This document shows positions 48,848 to 58,866 of a stretch of DNA of 64,000 nt, piece by piece. Within the stretch, counting starts at the first letter, position 1; each line of letters starts with the position of its first letter. The position numbers were made by a program, and so were the translations under genes. The stretch is taken from assembly GCA_021613375.1 (NCBI GenBank), contig CM038714.1:44384623-44448622 (forward strand), written 5' to 3'. The stretch comes from Megaleporinus macrocephalus. Lineage: Eukaryota > Chordata > Actinopteri > Characiformes > Anostomidae. The notes under the pieces were generated by a model. That model did not search any database and was not told the origin of the DNA. It saw only the letters and a program-made list of their open reading frames with translations.

Positions 48848-50433
48848 ATGATGCAATTTCTATAACTGTCTCTATTATCAACTATGTTACCTTCATAAAC
48901 CAAAATGGAAAAATGATCTAATAACACAGAGCTTGTCAACCACATGTACATGAATTAGTCCAACCAGAAACAACAGCATGTGCGGCAATCTACTGTCTGT
49001 CTGGTGTGTTAACTGGCTGTATTCAAACCTCAAGCCGGATAAATTGGATCCATTAGTGTTTTGGTCTAAAGAAAATGGCCTGGACCTCAATTTTGTATAA
49101 GATTCTCACAATTTAAATTGTGATTGCAATATTGTTCAGCCTTAGGCAAGTGTACCTCATAAACTGTCAACGTGGTAAAATATGGTCATTACCAAGAGAC
49201 AGTAATCAATTCCTATGAACGAGCTAATGCAAACATGTTAATTCTAATAATAGTCCTATCAAAGGTGCTACACGCACAGTCTGGAGATTTTAATTACAGA
49301 TGCAGGCAGGACATTAACCTAACAAAGCAATTCTGACTCAAACCACACCAAGCAACTTCAAGAGCGACTCAGAATTAAATTCTTGCCATTTAGCTCGGGC
49401 ACGGGTGTTTGCTTGGCTTCCGTTCAAACTGCAGAACTTCAGACGAGAGCTTTAATTTACTCAAAAGCATGTTTTGTTCACTCCTTTGTCTTGACTGTCA
49501 AGTCACTTTTGAAGGCTCCCTTCTTTTAGCAGTTTCAAAGAGATGAGAGGAGAAAAAAGATGTTTGGGATGAAACAACAAATGAACATCAAGGTGGTAAC
49601 TAAAACATTAGGCGCCATCTTGGCTTATTCGGACTGCGATAATGTGACAGTTGCAGTTGCTATTGTGAATTGCACATCAAGAATTTATGTGCGTGTCAAA
49701 CACAAAAAAGTTTTACTGGAGAGTTTGAGGCCTGTTATGAGCCTACAGGACTACCGGCGAAAGCAATGCGTTCTCAAGGACAGATGTACTCCAGCAAAGA
49801 GTGACAGTAAAGTCTCTCTTCTGTCCCCGTGACAGTACTGTTGCCAGCCTAAAGACATAACTTCTTGGCACAGACTGCTAAGAGCAGATCAATAAACCAA
49901 GAACATCTGACAAATAACTTTGAGAACTAACATCTAGCAGAAAAAAAACAACAAACAGAAACAGCATCCACACTGCAAACGATGCATCAACCTAACTCCA
50001 CCACCCTGGTACTCCTTAATATATCCGTTAACCACTCAATGCTCACAGCTTTGATTTAGAGTCACTGGGGTATGTGCTTTGAAAGGAATCACTGTGGGGG
50101 AACTGCTCTGTCAACGCAATGCACGTTTACTCACAGTCCAAGAAGAGCAATTTCCCAAAACCAAATGTCATGCTAATAAACATAATCGCCAGACATCAAA
50201 TTGATCTAAACTCTAATGCCAACCTCGCTCAGAGGGTCCAACACATTCATCACCTGCAGAAAGTCTGGAGGAAAGGCAAACTTTGTAAAAACAGAATGGT
50301 GGGGAATTTTATACGATGTTTTACTTTAAGCTACAGTATGTAAGATTTGGGATGTGGGCACCTTGCTGATGAAAATTATTGTTAGCACCAAACAAGAATA
50401 ATCAAAGACAAAAATTTGTTTTTGTCTCCAGGG

Positions 50434-53058
50434 GTGTACCAGTCAAAAGGATTAAACGTTTTAGAACACTACCAGCCAAACGTTTTAGATCACTACCAGG
50501 CAAACGTTTTAGATACACTACCAGGCAAACGTTTTAGATCACTACCAGCCAAACGTTTTAGATCACTACCAGCCAAACGTTTTAGATACACTACCAGCCA
50601 AACGTTTTAGATACACTACCAGCCAAACGTTTTAGATCACTACCAGCCAAACGTTTTAGATCACTACCAGCCAAACGTTTTAGATACACTACCAGCCAAA
50701 CGTTTTAGATACACTACCAGCCAAACGTTTTAGATCACTACCAGCCAAACGTTTTAGATACACTACCAGCCAAACGTTTTAGATACACTACCAGTCAAAT
50801 GTTTTAGATACACTACCAGTCAAACGTTTTAGATAACTACCAGTCAAATGTTTTAGATCACTACCAGCCAAACGTTTTAGATACACTACCAGCCAAACGT
50901 TTTAGATACACTACCAGCCAAACGTTTTAGATACACTACCAGCCAAACGTTTTAGATCACTACCAGCCAAACGTTTTAGATACACTACCAGCCAAACGTT
51001 TTAGATCACTACCAGCCAAACGTTTTAGATCACTACCAGTCAAACGTTTTAGTACACTACCAGTCAAACGTTTTAGATCACTACCAGCCAAACGTTATAG
51101 TACACTACCAGTCAAACATTTTAGATACACTACCAGTCAAACGTTTTAGATCACTACCAGTCAAACGTTTTAGATCACTACCAGCCAAACGTTTTAGATA
51201 CACTACCAGCCAAACGTTTTAGATACACTACCAGCCAAACGTTTTAGATACACTACCAGCCAAACGTTTTAGATCACTACCAGCCAAACGTTTTAGATAC
51301 ACTACCAGCCAAACGTTTTAGTACACTACCATTCAAACGTTTTAGATCACTACCAGGCAAAAGTTTTAGTTCACTACCAGCCAAACGTTTTAGATCACTA
51401 CCAGTCAAACGTTTTAGATCACTACCAGCCAAACGTTTTAGATCACTACCAGGCAAACGTTTTAGATCACTACCCGTCAAATGTTTTAGATCACTACCAG
51501 GCAAACGTTTTAGATCACTACCAGTCAAATGTTTTAGATCACTACCAGGCAAACGTTTTAGATCACTACCATTCAAACGTTTTAGATCACTACCAGCCAA
51601 ACGTTTTAGATACACTACCAGCCAAACGTTTTAGATCACTACCAGCCAAACGTTTTAGGTCACTACCAGCCAAATGTTTTAGATACATTACCAGCCAAAC
51701 GTTTTAGATCACTACCAGCCAAACGTTTTAGATCACTACCAGGCAAACGTTTTAGATACACTACCAGCCAAACGTTTTAGATCACTACCAGTCAAACGTT
51801 TTAGATCAATACCAGCCAAACGTTTTAGATCAATACCAGCCAAACGTTTTAGATCAATACCAGCCAAACGTTTTAGATACACTACCAGCCAAACGTTTTA
51901 GATCACTACCAGCCAAACGTTTTAGATCACTACCAGTCAAACTTTTTAGATCAATACCAGCCAAACGTTTTAGTACACTACCAGCCAAACGTTTTAGATC
52001 AATACCAGCCAAACGCTTCAGAACACTACCAGGCAAACGTTTTAGTACACTACCAGCCAAACGTTTTAGATCACTACCAGCCAAACGTTTTAGATCACTA
52101 CCAGTCAAACGTTTTAGATACACTACCAGTCAAACGTTTTAGATCACTACCAGTCAAACGTTTTAGATCACTACCAGTCAAACGTTTTAGATCACTACCA
52201 TTCAAACGTTTTAGATCACTACCAGGCAAAAGTTTTAGTTCACTACCAGCCAAACGTTTTAGTACACTACCAGCCAAACGTTTTAGATCACTACCAGCCA
52301 AACGTTATAGTACACTACCAGTCAAACGTTTTAGATACACTACAAGTCAAACGTTTTAGATCACTACCAGTCAAACGTTTTAGATCACTACCAGTCAAAC
52401 GTTTTAGATCACTACCATTCAAACGTTTTAGATCACTACCAGGCAAAAGTTTTAGTTCACTACCAGGCAAACGTTTTAGATCACTACCAGTCAAACGTTT
52501 TAGATCACTATCAGTCAAACGTTTTAGATACACTACCAGTCAAACGTTTTGATCACTACCAGGCAAACGTTTTAGTACACTACCAGGCAAACGTTTTAGT
52601 ACACTACCAGCCAAACGTTTTAGTACACTACCAGGCAAACGTTTTAGATCACTACCAGGCAAACGTTTTAGATCACTACCAGTCAAATGTTTTAGATCAC
52701 TACCAGGCAAACGTTTTAGATCACTACCAGTCAAATGTTTTAGATCACTACCAGGCAAACGTTTTAGATCACTACCAGTCAAATGTTTTAGATCACTACC
52801 AGGCAAACGTTTTAGATCATGACCAGTCAAATATTTTAGATCACTACCAGTCAAATGTTTTAGATCACTACCAGCCAAACGTTTTAGAACACTACCATTC
52901 AAACGTTTTAGATCACTACCAGTCAAATGTTTTAGATCACTACCAGTCAAACGTTTTAGATCACTACCAGTCAAACTTTTTAGATCACTACCAGCCAAAC
53001 GTTTTAGTACATTACCAGTCAAATGCCCTAGTACACTACCAGTCACTCGATTTAGAAC
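50434..53058. repeat. 24/25-bp satellite array, about 105 units
   Basis: Units have the form ACTACCAG-[C/T/G]CAAACGTTTTAGAT-C, 24 bases, or 25 bases with ATACACTACC. Variants at one position (GCC, GTC, GGC, TTC) recur in blocks. Most units contain one CpG within AACGTT; some carry ATGTTT or ACATTT instead. The 24-base period keeps frames open, so both strands show repeated octapeptides (LKRLAGSD and FRSLPAKR types) in frames of up to 168 residues. These have no start context or domain and are treated as by-products. Flanks are unique sequence. Confidence 0.97.
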
Positions 53059-53080
53059 TGTTTCAAAACGTTACTGCCAG

Positions 53081-53120
53081 TGTACTTAAAACGTTTGACA
53101 GGTAGTGACCGGTAGTAAAC
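53081..53120 (-). repeat. Inverted satellite unit at the array edge
   Basis: CTTAAAACGTTTGACAGGTA followed by GTGACCGGTAGT is the reverse complement of the satellite motif. It lies 20-60 bases beyond the last direct unit, giving the array opposing ends. Confidence 0.75.
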
Positions 53121-53454
53121 GATCCCCTGCTGTTATCACATCTTTATAGTATTGGTATTGAATTTGAGACCTAAATGTAATGTTAAAACATAAAAACGTA
53201 CAATGTGGTCCAAAAAAATCGCTTCCAAATTGGACTGACACTCTGACTTTTCAATTACTGTATCAGGCTTTGCGAGATGACTTGCAGCAGTGCATACACC
53301 ATATTTCAGTACGTTATTTTTCTCCAAACTCTGTAATTCTTTCATTTCTAAAGGGGACCTGTTAGGCTAATTTCCAATGTTAATTATTTTACATTTATGG
53401 TCTACTAGATGTACATGCTTCGGTATTCCAAAAACATCATGTCTGTGTGTCTGC

Positions 53455-53582
53455 ACTGTGATGGGCTGGCAGCTGGTCCAGAGTGTTTCCTGCCTTCTGC
53501 CCAGTGAGCGCTGGAATGGGCTCTAGTATCCTCTCTCTCAGGAGAATAAGCGGTATAAAAGATGAATGAATGTTTCAAAAAC
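53455..53582 (+). mobile_element. LINE-type 3' tail with (GAAT)n
   Basis: CACTGTGATGGGCTGGCAGC, GTTTCCTGCCTTCTGCCCAG and GAGAATAAGCGGTATAAAAG lead to GATGAATGAATG. This matches the ordered words of a common fish L2/CR1-like 3' end ('...GGATAAGCGG...AATGAATG'). Confidence 0.65.
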
Positions 53583-53619
53583 ACATTCTCATACTGTACT
53601 TCTGTCTTCACCCTCTGTG

Positions 53620-53830
53620 AAGAGCTTCTGTGTTTTGTAGCCCCTCCTTAAAATGAGCTGCACTTAGCTTGCCCACTCTGTTCTGATTGGTCAACTGCCA
53701 GAGCAGCATTATGCCCCTACATATTTCATCCCTATCCATTGCTGTGTCTTGTGAAAGGGTGTGCCAAGCTTGCCAGTGGGCGGGCAGTAAATGTTGTATT
53801 AAAAGATGATCTCATCTTGTAACAGAGAAA
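53620..53830 (-). mobile_element. Dispersed repeat, family B copy 4
   Basis: GTGCCAAGCTTGCCAGTGGG and CGGGCAGTAAATGTTG correspond in reverse to the core of copies 1 and 2. CTGTTCTGATTGGTCAACTG matches CTGTTGTGATTGGTCAAC in copy 3. Confidence 0.45.
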
Positions 53831-54189
53831 AGGGCTGGAATTCTAACAAAGACATTCAGGCAGCTGACAAATGTGGATTCTGTGGTAATGAGTTTCTCCC
53901 TCTAGGCTTCATTACTTTGCAGGGTTATAAAGTAGTGTGCAGTGTACCCCCATTATTAAATCCTTACACTGGATACCAGTATGTTACAGAATAGGTCCTG
54001 TTACTGCTCTATAAATGTCTAAAGTTACACACCCTCAGTTACATCACTGTGCCATCCAGATGCACCAGCACTGAGATAGGATGGGACTGTTTCAGCTCAC
54101 GCCCACTTAACATAAAGCCTCAGTCAGAGACTGCCTCAGTCATACACTGCCTCTATCTGTGCAGCTTCTAAAGCTTTGCTATCCAGATT

Positions 54190-54458
54190 TCGAACAGAGG
54201 CTCCTTTCTTTGGTATTTAGTTCAAACTGTAAATACTGTTTGACCAGAGGAGGATGGGTCTCCCCTTGTGAGTCTGGTTCCTCCCAAGGTTTCTTCCTCC
54301 AGTTGAGGGAGTTTTTCCTTGCCACTGTTGCCTCTGGCTTGCTCACTGGGGGATATATGTTATAACTGTCTGTCAAAACTCTGTAAAGCTGCTTTGAGAC
54401 AACATCGTTGTAAAAAGCGCTATATAAATAAAATTGACTTGACTTGACTGACTTGGGA
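54190..54458 (+). mobile_element. LINE/SINE-type 3' end with (TTGAC)n tail
   Basis: GGTTCCTCCCAAGGTTTCTT, GGGAGTTTTTCCTTGCCACT, GTAAAGCTGCTTTGAGACAA and AAAAAGCGCTATATAAATAA lead to a TTGACTTGACTTGACTGACT tail. It is the same family as 8960-9115. The minus-strand frame over it is a shadow. Confidence 0.8.
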
Positions 54459-54465
54459 CCAGGGT

Positions 54466-55018
54466 ATGGGACCAGCATATCTATGTGATCTAGTACAGCA
54501 ATATGAGCCGAGCAGAACTCTTACATTGTTAGGAAGTAGTCAGCTAGTCTATCCTAAGGTAAAGACTAAGCATGGGGAAGCAGCGTTTGGTTACGGTGCT
54601 GCTAGTAAATGGAATCAGTTGAGCGAGAGTGTTAGAAGAGCCCCAGCACTGGACACCTTTAAACCCAGACTGAAAACATTCCTGTTTGAGCAGGCTTTCA
54701 GCTCAGTTTAAAACTCTTACTCTTACTGAACCGTTAGTTATTAATTTTAAACCTCTTTCTTAATTTTTTGTTTCATTTTCTTTCTTGTAAACATTTTATC
54801 AGCACACAGTCCAACAGCATCTTTAAACCTTGTTCTTATTTCCTACTTCTAGCTTATAACCATCTGAGTACTACACTCAAGAAAAACAGCCTCAGCGTAT
54901 TTATTTCTTTTAACTGATTTATTTAAATTATTAGTTTCTTATTTCTTTATTTATGTAAAGCTCTTTGAGTTGCCACTGTGTATGAAAGGTGCTATAAAAA
55001 TAATCTTGCCTTGCCTAG
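54466..55018 (+). mobile_element. LINE (L2/Rex1-like) 3' end with reverse-transcriptase C-terminus
   Basis: The frame at 54466-54711 reads GPAYLCDLVQQYEPSRTL, then KTKHGEAAFGYGAASKWNQL and FKPRLKTFLFEQAF. This order (landing-pad 'SRTLR', 'GE.AF...A...WN.LP', 'FK..LKT.LF') is the conserved end of L2/CR1-class ORF2. A 3'UTR follows and ends at about 55016 in (CTTGC)n. The upstream part of the element is missing. Confidence 0.8.
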
Positions 55019-56599
55019 CAGTTCATCTGTGTACACTATTCCACATTTTTTCTCATTTTTGACTTCTGTCATTACTGTTAAAATGGTATGCCATAAATTA
55101 ATGCAGATAATACAACACACTCTGAACATGTCACTCGCCGCCTGTATAGTGTATTGCAGTGTTAAGTTAGTCTATGCGCATATATCAGAATGTAATGAGT
55201 TTAAGAGGGGGAAGAAAAGCCAGTCTCTTGGGGCTACCCATTAGCCTTTAACCTAGCGTAGAGACAACTTTGAGCATATTGACCACCACACCCTAGCCTC
55301 TAAGGGAGACCAAGTCCTCCTTCTTATAAGTTAAGAAGGATCCACAGCTGTTTGGCTACTGCTGACAGCTTGAATGACTAAAAATTTAATTCTCATAGAT
55401 GAAAGTGTTGTATGAAACAAATGACTGTACATTAAAAATCTGTACATTAAACATTTAGCACTGTACTTGCAGAATGTAACTGGTAAGTTTAATAAGAAGC
55501 CACTCTTTCACTTCTGTCTCATACACCTGTGTGTTCCACCATCAAACACTGCAGGAATCGGAAAAATATTATGATCATTCAGGCCTCAGTACCAGATCCC
55601 TGTGGCTTGTTTCATGTACACAGCCTTGTAATGCAGTTGGCCGAGTTTCCCCAAAAGACCAGCCAATCTTTTGTCAGATGCTTTGGAAAACAATGTGGAC
55701 CAATGCAAGAAATCCTTGCATCTGTTTTCATTCTCATTTCTGCTTCATCCATTAGTAGTATAATGAAGAAACTCTATATGGATCACTACTAGTACAAACT
55801 CAGCTCTCTATAGTGGATAATGCTACCGGCTCAAATTTTATTACGTCCACACAGAGAAATGTGGAGAAGGAAATGAGGAGAAGAACGTGGAAAATAGCTC
55901 GAGGCCCAAATAGGCCTCGAAACATCTAGTTTGAAGAATTTGGAAGAAAGCAATGCATGCACAGTAACAGACGTAAATGCATTTTAATCTGTGTCTTAAA
56001 AGGGTCTTTTGGGGTTATTGTTTGATCAAACAGCGGCACTAACCATGAAACCATAATAAGCCTAATTAACATAGAACAAAAGAGGTATGAACAAGTTTCT
56101 GCTGCAGTGGTGCTCTCCTAACTTAATTGGTTTGGCTCCCGGTGATTGTCCTACAGTTTTATTGCGGCTCTAATCAGATCCCCCTGATTCCTCTTTTCAA
56201 ATTCTCCTGTAGGTTTTATCGGCTCAATCAGGAGTTAAAAGAATTAAGAAACGCTCGTTGGGTAGGAACAGTTAATAACCACAAGCGTGAAGAAGAAAGT
56301 AAAAGTACAGCGTGCAACACTAATGAAATACCCTGAAACAGACATATAAAGGTGAAATAGAAGTCAGTCAATGTGCTGTGGCGTTTGTTGGCAAATTGAT
56401 TTAAAAAAAAACAAAACGAAACAAACAAAAAAAAAAAAATCTCACCGCTTTTGGCCTGAACTCTCTGTCCCAGCATCCAACAAACGATCAGCCCAATAAC
56501 CTGAAGCCCACGTCCGGCTCACTCCGCTGGGGCTTGTAAAGTTGGCAACTAGCACTGCCGGGCATTGGATGTAGTTTCTAAGCAGGCGATGTGAGTCAT

Positions 56600-56960
56600 T
56601 TTAGCTCTCTGCCATCTACTGGAGAGTGAAGTGTCCACCCCCTCACTCTCCCTCCCTGTCCCACCTTGACCCTGCCAGCTGTGGTTGTGGCTCCACACCT
56701 GCTACTGGGTTCATGGTGGGAGGAAGGCCAGGCCTGATGTTATGGAGCTCTACAGGAAAGGAGACAGCTGGCACTTCAGTAAAGCTGTGGAAGGGCCGCC
56801 CTGGGGCCCCGCCAGACTACACTAACTGGCCGGAGGTGCGGAAAGCCAGATCCAACTCTGGATAGTACCTTGAGCCCGGAAGAGGCCAGAGTGTTGCTCA
56901 TCTGCTGGATCAACAGTGGCACACTCAAGAGGCGGAACTAGGGCTGGGCTGGCCTGCGAC
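56600..56960. other. GC-rich island of unknown nature
   Basis: Base composition rises clearly above the neighbourhood, with CCACCCCCTCACTCTCCCTC, GGGCCGCCCTGGGGCCCCGC and GGCCGGAGGTGCGGAAAGCC. The 79-codon frame on the plus strand (56626-56865) has no domain I recognise. It could be a mobile-element internal region or a processed fragment. Confidence 0.4.
56610..56622 (-). promoter_or_regulatory. CTCF-like motif
   Basis: On the minus strand CCAGTAGATGGCA matches CCASYAGRKGGCR at all 13 positions. It lies at the left edge of the GC-rich island. Confidence 0.4.
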
Positions 56961-58238
56961 AAGATTGCTTATGCTAGGAATGGCATGAGTTATCAATTAA
57001 GGATGCTTACATAGTCATCAGCATGTTCAAATTTACAAACATATATTTTAATCTTGGGGTCAGAAAAGTAACATGCCACTCAATTATTGAGAATGGGGGT
57101 GTTTTGGTTTTTTTTTTACTTTGGGTGGGGGCTAAGGTAACACCATCCCAACAGAAACCTGACTGGCCACCACACTCGACTAACTGTTAGGTTGTCAATT
57201 CTGTATAGTTCATCCATTGCATCCATAAGGAAATGAAGGACAAGAAGAAAGTGCTTGTAATCTACTAATAGCTCCACATTCCAACTGTAGGCATGTATTC
57301 AACTTAACAGGCTTTAATAACTTTTAACTACACCAGCAGTAGCACCAATTTTTGTGGTGCTGTGTTTTTGTGAATTAAGTATTTTGTGGCATCGAGCTTA
57401 CAACAAGTAGCAAAAACAGACTAGAAAAACAACAAGAGACGGGAATGAATGACAAGCCAAATGTCTAAAATAAAGGAAGTAAAATTCTGCTGTTAAAATA
57501 AATGTATCACACAAACAGTGCTGTGCAAAATCCTGGGCTTATAAGAAAATTATAACTAAATGAGTCATTTTCTAAAAAAACATTTTAATAAATACAAAAA
57601 GCATAAACACAATAATAAATAAATTCATACAGTAGTGTGAATGAGCTCTTTTCACCAAATCTATCCTAATGGCAGAACTACTTATTGCTATTGTTACAGA
57701 CTAAGGTCACCACAGCTAAATGCTATTTTTCCTGACCCGCCCATCAGTTAACTAACAGAGTGTCTAGGGGCAAAGAAACAGAACTAGTGCCTGTCTGTAA
57801 TGTGAAACACTGTCCCTTAAAAGACGTGCAAAGACGTGAAAGTCAGTTCTCCACTATGTATGAATTTAACTCAAGCTTGAAGCTACAGAGTGTCGTCAGC
57901 TTACCTGACATCTACTCCACTCACTCTGTGCCGGTAGCTATTGTTCTGGTCGTGAATCCTCTGGACCAGCTCCGGTAGTGACGACTCTACTTCAGTTCAG
58001 GCGGTTCAGTTTTAAATTGCTGGTAGAGGCCCTACATGAAGGGGGAACTCATGCAAAGGTGCACCAGCAGGGCAACACAGGACCTCATAATGACTCCAGG
58101 CATGCCATTTCACCAGTCCTTTCCCGCCAACGATTTAAAAGCCCCTTCAGTAGTTCCTGGAAAGTGATGTCATCTGAGCTCCCTTGGAAAACCAGTGACT
58201 CCCCCTAACCATGCAACCTACCTAACCTAACACTATAA

Positions 58239-58866
58239 GGTGCGTCCTAAATCGCCTACTAGTCAGTAGGTACTAGATTAGAGCCAGTACGTACTGCTCG
58301 AGCAACAGACTAGTAGGTAATTTCAGTAGGCGAGTTTTAGTAGCCACACAAGCTCGGATGTACTACGTCCGCCCAAATAATGCCAGCGTCCTGTGATGCA
58401 AGACGTCAGACCACCACCATGAAAGTCCCACTATTCATTTAAAAGCTCAGTTTACTGACAGATTTATGACACTGATCTGTGTTTTTGTCTGAATATGTAC
58501 TCACACGGTGTCGAGCTGTAGCTCAGAGAAGAAGAAACGGGATGAATGTAATCATTGTTTACCTCAGCAGTAGCGCTAGGCAGTGTGCCGTAGCTCAGTA
58601 TACACAGCTGACGTTTCGCTTTTCACGTTTTTTTTTCTCCGCTTTGAATTCATCCATGGCTCCAGCTAAATCATGGGATTGCGCAGTGTGCTGTGTTCGC
58701 CTACGTAAAAATGGCTGCTGATTCAGAAGGTGATCCGGGTACCATTCGCCTACTACTCGATGCCTACTGAGTATTCGGACATACTGAGTATTCGGACATA
58801 CTAGCCGTGCTTGCCTACTGATTTCACCTTCTGAGTAGTAGGCAAGTAGGCGATTTCGGACGCACC
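58239..58866. mobile_element. TIR element (MITE) with subterminal repeats
   Basis: The termini GGTGCGTCCTAAATCGCC (left) and GGCGATTTCGGACGCACC (right) are inverted with one mismatch over 22 bases. Multiple AGTAGGC/GCCTACT words lie next to both ends, and a 17-base GAGTATTCGGACATACT unit is tandem at about 58770-58802. Flanking TA/GTA gives no clear target duplication. Superfamily not assigned (PIF/Harbinger or hAT are possible). Confidence 0.75.

Noticed and set aside
52540..53046. 168-residue minus-strand frame of LKRLxGSD octapeptides
   Set aside because: It arises because the satellite period of 24 is a multiple of three. The frame breaks wherever 25-bp units occur, both strands give similar frames, and there is no start context, splice signal or domain.
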